Origin: Flavobacteriales bacterium UBA4660
GTDB lineage: Bacteria > Bacteroidota > Bacteroidia > Flavobacteriales_D > Sanyastnellaceae
Reading direction: 5' to 3'
Length of the DNA stretch: 13,257 nt
Assembly (NCBI GenBank): GCA_002405435.1
Contig: DHLU01000021.1
Location: 1-13,257, forward strand
Under the pieces are notes generated by a model. That model did not search any database, was not told the DNA's origin, and saw only the letters and a program-made list of their open reading frames with translations. Below are positions 5,152 through 12,222 of this stretch, in pieces (the stretch's first letter is position 1; each line of letters opens with the position of its first letter). Both the position numbers and the translations under genes were made by a program.

Positions 5152-7734
5152 ATGCGTCTCTGTTTTACCCTCATTCTACCGGCCCTGCTTGTGTCATCTT
5201 CGCTGTGGAGCCAATCCGTCACCCTGAGCGGTGAAGTGCGCAATGAAGAGAATGCCTTGCTGGAAGGTGTGCGGGTTTTTGAGAAGGAAAACAACTCCAA
5301 CGGCACTGTCACCAGCGAATTCGGACGGTTTTTTCTTACCCTACCCATTGGCAAAACCACCACGCTGGTATTTGAATATTTCGGGAGTACCACGCATGAA
5401 GTCATGGTAACCCCGGCCGCAGGCAACAACCGCGAACTAAAGGTGGTTATACCTGCCTCCCTCACGCTGCCGGGCATGGAGGTTTCGAGCGATGGAAGGG
5501 AAACGGGTATGAAACCGATTGAAACACGTCTCCTCGTCAGCCTGCCTTCGGTGAGCGGAAACATCGAAGACTTCCTGAGAACGACAGTGGCCAACATAGC
5601 CAGCGAACTGAGTTCGTCTTACAGTGTGCGCGGCGGCAGCTTTGATGAAAACCTGGTCTATGTAAACGACATTCAGATTTACCGGCCCTTTCTGGTGCGT
5701 GCCGGTGAGCAGGAGGGACTGAGTTTTCCCAATGCCGACATGGTCGACCGGATCAATTTTTCGGCAGGAGGATTTGCCGCCCGTTACGGCGATAAAATGA
5801 GCAGTGTGCTCGATATCCGTTACCGCAAACCCAATGCGCTCGGCGGAAGTGCCATGGCCAGCCTGCTCGGCGGTTCGCTGCAGTTTGAGGGCATCTCCCG
5901 CGATGAACGCTGGACCCACAACAGCGGGGTGCGCTACAAAAGCCTCACCTATGTGCTCAATTCACTGGATACCCAAGGCGATTACGATCCGCGGTTTATC
6001 GATTTTCAGACCTACCTGACCTTTTCACCGAAGCCCTATGGTCCGCTCGAGTTTGCGGTGCTGGGTAATTTCTCCAGCAACAAATACCGGTTTATCCCGG
6101 GAACCCGCCAGACCGATGTGGGCACCATCAACGAGGCCCTGCGCCTCACGCCGTTTTTTGAGGGACAGGAAGTGACCCAGTTTGAAACCTGGTTTGGCGC
6201 TTTCAGCACGCGCTACCAGCCCTCCGAAAAAACCTCTTTGAAATTTATTGCCTCAGCCTTCAGCACTGCAGAGAGCGAACACTTCGACGTGCTGGGTGCC
6301 TATTCGCTCGATGAACTGGAGCGCGACCTGGGCAGCGATTCGTTTGGTGAGGTGCTGGGAAACCGCGGCGTCGGTGCTTCCCTCAGCCATGGCCGCAACG
6401 ATCTTGAAGCGACCGTGTTTAACTTCACCCACCGGGGGGTGGCCGAACTGCGCGGCGACCGCCATACCATCGAATGGGGCGCTGAAGCCATTGCGGAAAA
6501 CATCTTCGACGAACTGAGCGAATGGACGGTCATTGATTCGGCCGGATTCGCCAGCACACACCCGGCCGACAGCATCGGCTACCAGGTTCCCACCCTTCAA
6601 CCATCGCAGGACATTCCGTTTCAGGATGTGGTAAGGGGTATCAACGATGTGGCCTCAGCCCGGTTTTCGGCCTACCTGCAAGACGGTTACAAATGGCGCA
6701 GTGCCGGAGACCACCGTTACAGCCTGAATGCCGGCATTCGGGCCAACCACTGGACCTTCAGCCAACAAACCGTCATCAGCCCGCGGGCGACCTTCAGTGT
6801 TACCCCCGACTGGGAGCAGGTGCGGCGCAACCCAGCCACGGGCCGTGATACCACCATAGCGCGCAACATCGTATTCACGCTCGCCACGGGCGTTTATTAC
6901 CAACCGCCATTTTACCGCGAAATGCGCGGGTTCGACGGAAGGGTCAATCCGGATATACGCGCCCAGCGCAGCATTCACTTCATCGCCGGTGCCGACTACA
7001 TTTTTTATGGCTGGGGACGTCCCTTCAAATGGGTGAGCGAGGTGTACTATAAAAAACTCGACTTCCTTATTCCGTTTGAACTGCAAAACGTTCGCCAGCG
7101 CTATTTCGCCACCAACAACGCCCGCGGCTATGCCTATGGCGCCGATATGATGCTCAACGGCGAATTCATTCAGGGTGTGCAGTCGTGGCTGCGCCTTTCC
7201 TACCTCAAGACCGAAGAAGACCTCAATGATGACTTCTTCTATTACTACCTCAATGCCGCCGGTGACACCATCGTGCCCGGATTTTCCATCGATCAGTTTG
7301 CCGTTGACAGCATCCGACAGACACCGGGATTTGTGCCCAGGCCCAACGACCAGCGGATTTCCTTCTCTATGGTGTTTCAGGATGAAATGAAACGCTGGCC
7401 CGAATACAAGGTGCTGGTTTCATTTTTCTACGCCTCCGGACTTCCGTTCGGCCCTCCGTCGAGGGAGCGATACCTCGACATCAACCGCACCCGTTTTTAC
7501 CTGAGAACCGATATCGGATTTTCGCGCGATTTTATCACCCTGCGCAACAAAAACACCTCGTGGTTTACCTCCAATTTTGAGTCTGCCCAGCTTGCGTTGG
7601 AGATTTTCAACCTGCTAGGGGTCAACAACACCATCAACCACCAGTGGGTCGAAGATGTCAGCGGGCGCCTCTATGGCATTCCCACCTACCTCACCGGCCG
7701 GCGCATCAACCTTCGCTTCAGCCTCAGGTTCTGA
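5152..7734 (+). CDS. TonB-dependent outer-membrane receptor with N-terminal CarboxypepD_reg-like domain
   Basis: This 860-residue protein starts with a signal peptide (cleavage near SSLWSQ, about residue 21). A CarboxypepD_reg-like domain follows (about 22-100; VTLSGEVRNEENALLEGVRV, then TSEFGRFFLTLP). The plug domain (about 120-230) contains YSVRGGSFDENLVYVNDI (157-174) and INFSAGGFAARYGDKMSSVLDI. The rest is a 22-strand-type beta-barrel with alternating aromatic strands, ending in RINLRFSLRF with the terminal Phe typical of outer-membrane beta-barrels. It would import a ligand using TonB-ExbBD energy. There is no SusD partner next to it, so it is not a standard glycan-uptake pair; the substrate is unknown. 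Neighbours are the secreted CarboxypepD_reg protein upstream and a PD40 lipoprotein downstream. Confidence 0.92.
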   Translation: MRLCFTLILPALLVSSSLWSQSVTLSGEVRNEENALLEGVRVFEKENNSNGTVTSEFGRFFLTLPIGKTTTLVFEYFGSTTHEVMVTPAAGNNRELKVVIPASLTLPGMEVSSDGRETGMKPIETRLLVSLPSVSGNIEDFLRTTVANIASELSSSYSVRGGSFDENLVYVNDIQIYRPFLVRAGEQEGLSFPNADMVDRINFSAGGFAARYGDKMSSVLDIRYRKPNALGGSAMASLLGGSLQFEGISRDERWTHNSGVRYKSLTYVLNSLDTQGDYDPRFIDFQTYLTFSPKPYGPLEFAVLGNFSSNKYRFIPGTRQTDVGTINEALRLTPFFEGQEVTQFETWFGAFSTRYQPSEKTSLKFIASAFSTAESEHFDVLGAYSLDELERDLGSDSFGEVLGNRGVGASLSHGRNDLEATVFNFTHRGVAELRGDRHTIEWGAEAIAENIFDELSEWTVIDSAGFASTHPADSIGYQVPTLQPSQDIPFQDVVRGINDVASARFSAYLQDGYKWRSAGDHRYSLNAGIRANHWTFSQQTVISPRATFSVTPDWEQVRRNPATGRDTTIARNIVFTLATGVYYQPPFYREMRGFDGRVNPDIRAQRSIHFIAGADYIFYGWGRPFKWVSEVYYKKLDFLIPFELQNVRQRYFATNNARGYAYGADMMLNGEFIQGVQSWLRLSYLKTEEDLNDDFFYYYLNAAGDTIVPGFSIDQFAVDSIRQTPGFVPRPNDQRISFSMVFQDEMKRWPEYKVLVSFFYASGLPFGPPSRERYLDINRTRFYLRTDIGFSRDFITLRNKNTSWFTSNFESAQLALEIFNLLGVNNTINHQWVEDVSGRLYGIPTYLTGRRINLRFSLRF

Positions 7735-7750
7735 CGTCTTCCCAATACAA

Positions 7751-7769
7751 TGGCCGCGCATGGCGGCCG
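7751..7769 (+). terminator. Stem-loop after the TonB receptor gene
   Basis: GGCCGC (7752-7757) pairs perfectly with GCGGCC (7763-7768) around the loop GCATG, and T7751-G7769 can add a wobble pair. It starts 17 nt after the receptor stop. No T-run follows, so intrinsic termination is only suggested by position and stem strength. Confidence 0.35.
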
Positions 7770-7869
7770 GAACTGCCCTGCGGGTAGGCCCACGCATGAC
7801 CCCGGTCAACTGGCTAAATGATATAGTTATGACAATCAGCGGTGCCTGCACATGCAAATTCGCGGCCGC

Positions 7870-8967
7870 ATGAAATTTTTTACCTACTACCCCCTATGGG
7901 CAGCCGCCGTGCTGCTGTATGGCTGCTCGGGCGCCGGAAAAAGCACCGTTGCAGTGGTCAATCCGGACGAAGAGCCCCTGCACTACCGGGAAGAAAAACA
8001 CCTCAGGGATGTGAAACAACTTTCTTTCGGCGGAAACAACGCTGAAGCCTACTGGAGTCCTGACGGCACCAAACTGATTTTCCAAAGCGATAACAAAAAC
8101 TGGACACAGGGCTGTGACCAGATTTTTGTGCTTGATGTGTTCGGCGCCGCCGACAGCACCCGGAGGCAACTGGTTTCTACGGGTAAGGGCCGCACCACGT
8201 GCAGTTACTTCATGCCCGACAGCCGGCGCATCGTCTATGCCAGCACACACCTTGCGATGGACTCCTGTCCGCCTGTGCCCGTGCGCGAGAGTGGCCGCTA
8301 TGTATGGCCCATCTATGAGACCTACGACATCTTTGAAACTGACCTGACTGACGGCTACCAGAAAAGACTTACGGATGTGCCCGGCTACGACGCCGAAGCC
8401 GTTGTTTCTCCGCAGGGCGACAAGATCATCTTTACCAGCACGCGGTCCGGTGACCTCGACCTCTGGATCATGAATCTCGACGGTTCGGGCCTCACCCAGT
8501 TGACAAACACACTGGGCTACGACGGCGGAGCGACCTTTTCACCCGACGGCAAACAGATTGTGTGGCGCGCCTCACGCCCTTCCTCCATCGAAGAGATAAA
8601 AAAGTACCGTGAACTGCTGTCGCAACACCTTGTGGAACCCACCAACCTGGAGATTTACGTCGCCAATGCAGACGGATCCGATGCACGGCGACTCACCCAG
8701 CTCGGCAATGCCAACTGGGCACCCTGCTTTGATCCCACCGGCAAAAAGGTGTTGTTTTCCAGTAACCACAAGAGTTCGATCGGTTTTCCCTTCAACATCT
8801 TTATGATCAATACCGATGGTACGGGACTCGAACAGGTGACCTTCGACTCCCAGTTCGATTCGTTCCCCATGTTTTCGCCCGACGGAAAATACCTCGCCTG
8901 GTGCAGCAACCGGCACAACGGCAGAACACTGGATACCAACATCTTCATCGCCAACTGGGCGCCCTGA
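7870..8967 (+). CDS. TolB-like PD40 beta-propeller lipoprotein
   Basis: The 365-residue protein has a lipoprotein leader ending in LLYGC (C19), then a six-bladed-type propeller built from PD40 repeats. The blade motifs are EAYWSPDGTKLIFQS, EAVVSPQGDKIIFTS, GATFSPDGKQIVWRAS, APCFDPTGKKVLFSS and FPMFSPDGKYLAWCS. Interblade strands such as LDLWIMNLDGSGLTQLT and LEIYVANADGSDARRLT are of TolB type. TolB itself binds Pal in the Tol envelope system, but this protein lacks the N-terminal TolB alpha/beta domain. It is better called a TolB-like propeller lipoprotein, probably at the outer membrane, binding an unknown partner. The ATG at 7870 gives the tightest lipoprotein signal; an in-frame ATG at 7852 would add MQIRGR. 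It may be functionally linked to the receptor upstream. Confidence 0.85.
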   Translation: MKFFTYYPLWAAAVLLYGCSGAGKSTVAVVNPDEEPLHYREEKHLRDVKQLSFGGNNAEAYWSPDGTKLIFQSDNKNWTQGCDQIFVLDVFGAADSTRRQLVSTGKGRTTCSYFMPDSRRIVYASTHLAMDSCPPVPVRESGRYVWPIYETYDIFETDLTDGYQKRLTDVPGYDAEAVVSPQGDKIIFTSTRSGDLDLWIMNLDGSGLTQLTNTLGYDGGATFSPDGKQIVWRASRPSSIEEIKKYRELLSQHLVEPTNLEIYVANADGSDARRLTQLGNANWAPCFDPTGKKVLFSSNHKSSIGFPFNIFMINTDGTGLEQVTFDSQFDSFPMFSPDGKYLAWCSNRHNGRTLDTNIFIANWAP

Positions 8968-8972
8968 GCAAG

Positions 8973-9019
8973 GCACCGCGCACAGCCAGACCACCGCTTT
9001 AGGTCTGGGCCTGCGGTGC
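8973..9019 (+). terminator. Two-tier stem-loop after the PD40 lipoprotein gene
   Basis: GCACCGC (8973-8979) pairs perfectly with GCGGTGC (9013-9019). Inside it, CCAGACC (8986-8992) pairs perfectly with GGTCTGG (9002-9008) around a 9-nt loop. It begins 5 nt after the stop codon. No strong T-run follows (GTTGGATC), so it may act as a transcript 3'-end stabiliser or a factor-assisted terminator. It lies 17 nt before a promoter-like element of the next gene. Confidence 0.5.
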
Positions 9020-9036
9020 GTTGGATCAAATAGCCG

Positions 9037-9044
9037 TAATTTCG
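9037..9044 (+). promoter_or_regulatory. Possible -7 promoter element (TAATTTCG)
   Basis: This matches 7 of 8 positions of TAnnTTTG (C in place of the last T). It lies between the stem-loop at 8973-9019 and the lipoprotein gene at 9112. An initiation site near 9050 would give a leader of about 60 nt for that start. Confidence 0.3.
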
Positions 9045-9111
9045 AACCGGCGTGCGCAATATCGGCCCAACGGAAACGTTGATGCCGGTGCAACGCGGCG
9101 ACCTTTCCGAT

Positions 9112-10608
9112 ATGATGAACAGCGCAAGCCTAAGAGTCCTGCCCTTATTCCTCAGCATGGCCGCTGTGCTTGCACTCACCCAGTGCCGAAAAGACAATTT
9201 TATCACTGATTCGGGGGCTGCACTCAACTTCAGTACCGATACCGTGCTCTTCGATACCGTCTTCACCACCATCGGTTCTGTTACCGAACTGGTGAAGATT
9301 TACAACCCCCACAACGAGGCCATCCGCATAAGCCGCATCGCACTGGAAGGCGGCACCGACTCTCAGTTCCGGATAGCCGTTGACGGTATGAACGGCGTTC
9401 AGTTCAGCGAGATAGAAATTGAAGCCGGAGACAGCCTGTTTATGCTGGTCGAAGTAACGGTTGATCCCGGCAATGCGCTGACGCCCTTCGTGGTGGAAGA
9501 CCGCGTGCGCTTTGAGACCAACGGGAATCTTCAATACGTAGAACTCGTGGCCTGGGGGCAGGATGCCCATTTCCATGGCGGCACCGGAAGCGGGGCCATC
9601 GATGAAATCATCAGCACCGATGCCACCTGGTTTAACGACAAGCCCCATGTGATTTACGGCATCGTGGCGGTGGACAGCGCCGTCACCCTCACCATTGCCG
9701 AAGGAACCCAGGTGCACGTGCACGCTGGTTCAGGCCTCTATATCTACAAGGGATCGCTGGTGGTCAACGGCACGCTGGGCAATGAGGTGGTCTTTCAGGG
9801 CGACCGCCTGGAATCAGCCTACGACGACTTGCCCGGTCAATGGGGAATCGAACTCGATTTTGAGGTGACAACAGGACTGGGTCCAGACATCGCCTCCATT
9901 GTGCGCGGTGGAATTTGGTTTTATGAGGCACGGCCGTCGAGCATCAACTACGCCGTTCTCAAAAACGGCACCATCGGAATACAGGCTGATACCAGCGGCG
10001 CCGCGGGAAACGACTATTGCCTGACGGTTTCGAATACGAAAATCCTCAATATGTCGGGTATCGGACTGTGGGCCCAGGGCAGCGAGGTGAAGGGGTGGAA
10101 TAACCTCATTGCCAACTGCGGTCAGGCCTGCGGGGCCTTCACCCTTGGCGGACGCTACGATTTCACCCATACCACCTTCGCCAACTACTGGCAGGCAGGC
10201 GCACGCACGGCTCCGGCCTTTATACTCAACAACTATTACGAAGACATCTTTCAAAACATCAACATACGCCCGTTGGAGCAGGCCGACTTCAGGAACTGCA
10301 TCATGTGGGGCAACAATGCCACGCTCAACGAATTCAACGAATTCGTTATAGACCTCGAAGAGGAGGAGCTTCAAACGTTGTATTTTCAGTCCTGTATGGC
10401 CGATACCGACACTGACCTCAGCGACCCCACCCGCTTTGTCGATATGAAAACCACGGCGCCCCAGTTTCAAAGCCCCCAGGCCAGCGACTTTCATCCTGTG
10501 GGCATACCGGGCAACATGATTGGTCTTTCCTCATTTCAGTTCTTCGACCTTGATAATCAACCGTATACCAACGGTGTCAACATCGGCTGCTATACCAACC
10601 CCCTATAG
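9112..10608 (+). CDS. Beta-helix-like lipoprotein with N-terminal Ig/HYDIN-like domain
   Basis: This product (498 residues) has a hydrophobic leader with a candidate lipidation Cys at residue 25 (VLALTQC; Gln just before Cys is unusual). Residues about 40-155 look like a beta-sandwich of the ASPM-SPD2-HYDIN kind: LFDTVFTTIGSVTELVKIYN, EAIRISRIALEGG, FRIAVDGMNG and GDSLFMLVEVTVDP. Residues about 180-430 have short repeated strands of right-handed beta-helix character (VTLTIAEGTQVHVHAG, GLYIYKGSLVVNGTLGNEVV, INYAVLKNGTIGIQ, ILNMSGIGLWAQG). It is probably outer-membrane or surface associated; the function is unknown. The ATG at 9112 is chosen because the hydrophobic leader starts there; GTG 9052 or ATG 9082 would place an odd acidic stretch before it. 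It is a conserved-hypothetical type of Bacteroidota protein. Confidence 0.75.
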   Translation: MMNSASLRVLPLFLSMAAVLALTQCRKDNFITDSGAALNFSTDTVLFDTVFTTIGSVTELVKIYNPHNEAIRISRIALEGGTDSQFRIAVDGMNGVQFSEIEIEAGDSLFMLVEVTVDPGNALTPFVVEDRVRFETNGNLQYVELVAWGQDAHFHGGTGSGAIDEIISTDATWFNDKPHVIYGIVAVDSAVTLTIAEGTQVHVHAGSGLYIYKGSLVVNGTLGNEVVFQGDRLESAYDDLPGQWGIELDFEVTTGLGPDIASIVRGGIWFYEARPSSINYAVLKNGTIGIQADTSGAAGNDYCLTVSNTKILNMSGIGLWAQGSEVKGWNNLIANCGQACGAFTLGGRYDFTHTTFANYWQAGARTAPAFILNNYYEDIFQNINIRPLEQADFRNCIMWGNNATLNEFNEFVIDLEEEELQTLYFQSCMADTDTDLSDPTRFVDMKTTAPQFQSPQASDFHPVGIPGNMIGLSSFQFFDLDNQPYTNGVNIGCYTNPL

Positions 10609-10826
10609 GATAGCCCGGTAGCCGGTTTCGTGGAGAACGCGGGGCGGTTCATCGGTATAAGGCATGCATTGGGCGGAATCACGCGCCCCGGGGCGGCCGG
10701 GTTGATAACTCTCCGCAGCATGTGCCGAAGCAGGCCGCCGACCTGCGTTTTCTTTGAAGCAGCCTGAAACCTTGAAGGCCACGGTTTCGTAAGAGAATTC
10801 ATTTATATTGCACTTCGACAACTGAC
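10609..10826. other. 218-bp intergenic region
   Basis: No gene is supported here. It contains a self-complementary GCCCCGGGGC (10685-10694), a terminator-like hairpin (10730-10755) and two copies of GGTTTCGT. AT-rich sequence precedes the next ATG (TTTATATTG, 10802-10810), which may hold a weak promoter. Two minus-strand open frames of about 70 codons show no recognisable protein features. Confidence 0.5.
10730..10755 (+). terminator. Candidate intrinsic terminator
   Basis: GCAGG (10730-10734) pairs with CCTGC (10742-10746) around a 7-nt loop and is followed by G and then TTTTCTTT (10748-10755). The stem is short (5 bp), but the T-rich tail makes it the best intrinsic-terminator shape in the window. 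It would end transcription from the beta-helix lipoprotein gene, about 120 nt after its stop. Confidence 0.4.
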
Positions 10827-11693
10827 ATGAAGTTCCATCCTACCCTGTTGTTCCTGCATGCCATGCTGGGATCATTGTTCTTTTCCTGCGCGGAAAAAAC
10901 TCCGGAGCAAAACCTGCTTCCCAACGCAGATGCCGGTTCGGCGTCGCAATTTCAAAGTCAGCTCTTCAGCGTGCCTTCTCCGGTGCACACGGCAATGCTC
11001 ATACAAAATGCCCGTGTGGAATTCAATGAATCCCTGCTGAATCCGCTCAACCGCATAGACACTTACGTGAGTGAATCAGACCGCGCGCTCAACATGGGCA
11101 TTTATGGCGCAGATATGGCTTACATCAGCAATTACAACCGGCCACAGTTGAGCCAGCAGTACTTCACGGTGGTCGGTAACCTGGCCAACCAGCTTGATAT
11201 CCTGCAGAATATTGACCAGGGCCTCCTCAAACGATTCAGTGACAACGCAGCCAGCCGCGACTCACTGCTTTCGCTGACTGCTGCCTTCTACACCGAGGGC
11301 GACCGCTACCTCAAGACCAGTGAACGTCAGGAAATCGCTACCCTTATTCTGCTGGGCGGATGGGTAGAAGCCCTGTATCTCTCGTGCCATTCTGCCGTCA
11401 ACAACAAGAGCCTTACGGAGCGCATCGGTGAACAACGACCGTCTGTAAAGCGCATGGCCGAACTCATGAACGGTTTGCCTTCGGAGGTCTGCCAGGGTCT
11501 TGCCGTGCAACTCCGCAGCCTCGATCAGGCCTATGAAGGCGTTGAAACTACCTACCAGTATGACCAGACCATCACGGATAGCGAAGCCAAAACGACCTAC
11601 CTGCGCGGGCGCACGATTACCAAAGTGGATCAACCCCAGCTAGAGGCTATTACGGCTGTGGTAGACGAGATCAGAAATTCGATTACCCAATAA
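10827..11693 (+). CDS. Lipoprotein of unknown function
   Basis: I do not recognise a characterised family. The 288-residue product has a clear lipoprotein leader (C21 in SLFFSC, followed by AEK). The mature part is mostly helical, with QNARVEFNESLLNPLNRI (about 57-74), a Tyr/Asn-rich segment (IYGADMAYISNYNRPQLSQQ), then long amphipathic stretches to the end. Notable is ATLILLGGWVEALYLSCHSA (about 171-190), a moderately hydrophobic helix that may be buried or membrane facing. There are no catalytic motifs. The next gene starts 8 nt after the stop, so the two are almost certainly co-transcribed, and the ABC ATPase follows in the same direction. An envelope role with that ATPase is inferred from order only. 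Confidence 0.75.
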   Translation: MKFHPTLLFLHAMLGSLFFSCAEKTPEQNLLPNADAGSASQFQSQLFSVPSPVHTAMLIQNARVEFNESLLNPLNRIDTYVSESDRALNMGIYGADMAYISNYNRPQLSQQYFTVVGNLANQLDILQNIDQGLLKRFSDNAASRDSLLSLTAAFYTEGDRYLKTSERQEIATLILLGGWVEALYLSCHSAVNNKSLTERIGEQRPSVKRMAELMNGLPSEVCQGLAVQLRSLDQAYEGVETTYQYDQTITDSEAKTTYLRGRTITKVDQPQLEAITAVVDEIRNSITQ

Positions 11694-11701
11694 TCCTCCC
11701 T

Positions 11702-12127
11702 ATGAAAGCCCTTACCCGACTGTCAGTCGTACTGCTGTTTTTCGCCGCTGCCGTATATGACAGCGCTGCCCAGTGCGAATCAACAATCGACCTGTGCGAG
11801 AAGCATATAAGCGAAGCCTACATCCCCGACGGACAGGTGAGGTGGGTGTTTCTGCAGCAGGATGAAATTGCGGAATTCGAAACGACATTTTTTGCCGGAA
11901 ATACCTACCGCATCTCTGCCATTGCCGGAGCTGACGAAGGCAATATCATATTCAACATTCTGGGACCGGATGGAAATGAGTTGTTTTCAAACAGCGCTCA
12001 TTCCAATGCGCCCTACTGGGATTTTAAAGCTGAATTTTCTACGCTTACGGTCAGAATAGAGGCCCTGCTGGACGCCAATAAAACAAGTTCGGCGTGCGGT
12101 GTGCTTTTGCTCGGACTGAAGAAGTAA
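11702..12127 (+). CDS. Small secreted protein of unknown function
   Basis: The 141-residue product has a signal peptide (RLSVVLLFFAAAVYDSAAQ, cleavage near residue 24) and a mature domain of about 115 residues. The strands FETTFFAGNTYRISAIAG, GNIIFNILGPDGNELFSN, WDFKAEFSTLTVRIEA and SACGVLLLGLKK suggest a small jelly-roll or PPC-like beta-sandwich. Three cysteines (C25, C32 and one near residue 132 in SSACG) could form a disulfide after export. It lies 8 nt after the lipoprotein gene and 95 nt before the ABC ATPase gene. I cannot assign a function; its position suggests a periplasmic or secreted partner of the neighbouring lipoprotein. Confidence 0.75.
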   Translation: MKALTRLSVVLLFFAAAVYDSAAQCESTIDLCEKHISEAYIPDGQVRWVFLQQDEIAEFETTFFAGNTYRISAIAGADEGNIIFNILGPDGNELFSNSAHSNAPYWDFKAEFSTLTVRIEALLDANKTSSACGVLLLGLKK

Positions 12128-12168
12128 CCGGAGACGGTTTCCTTTTCCTTAACACAACCTTGCCTCGC

Positions 12169-12184
12169 ACAGGCTTCGGCCTGT
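12169..12184 (+). terminator. UUCG-capped hairpin between the secreted protein and ABC genes
   Basis: ACAGGC (12169-12174) pairs perfectly with GCCTGT (12179-12184) around TTCG, which makes a C(UUCG)G tetraloop, an especially stable RNA hairpin. No T-run follows. It lies 41 nt after one stop and 38 nt before the next start. It could attenuate read-through or protect the upstream transcript's 3' end. Confidence 0.4.
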
Positions 12185-12222
12185 AACAGTGCGTCATGTT
12201 TTAGAGAACTGAACGCGATACT

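Noticed and set aside
7921..7947. Walker A-like string GCSGAGKST in the PD40 lipoprotein
   Set aside because: It fits GxxxxGK[ST] exactly, but it lies at the lipidation cysteine and the first mature residues. The rest of the protein is a beta-propeller with no nucleotide-binding fold or Walker B.
9712..9723. Perfect 12-bp palindrome GTGCACGTGCAC
   Set aside because: It lies inside the beta-helix lipoprotein gene and is explained by the codons for VHVH; there is no promoter context.
10327..10344. Perfect tandem 9-bp repeat AACGAATTC x2
   Set aside because: Two copies only, in frame, encoding NEFNEF in a normal coding region. It could be a small duplication but does not indicate a system.
9814..10494. 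226-codon open frame on the minus strand
   Set aside because: It is the shadow of the lipoprotein gene on the plus strand, with no signal peptide or domain.
10590..10821. Two minus-strand frames of about 70 codons in the intergenic gap
   Set aside because: There are no conserved features or convincing start signal, and they overlap each other and the end of the upstream gene.
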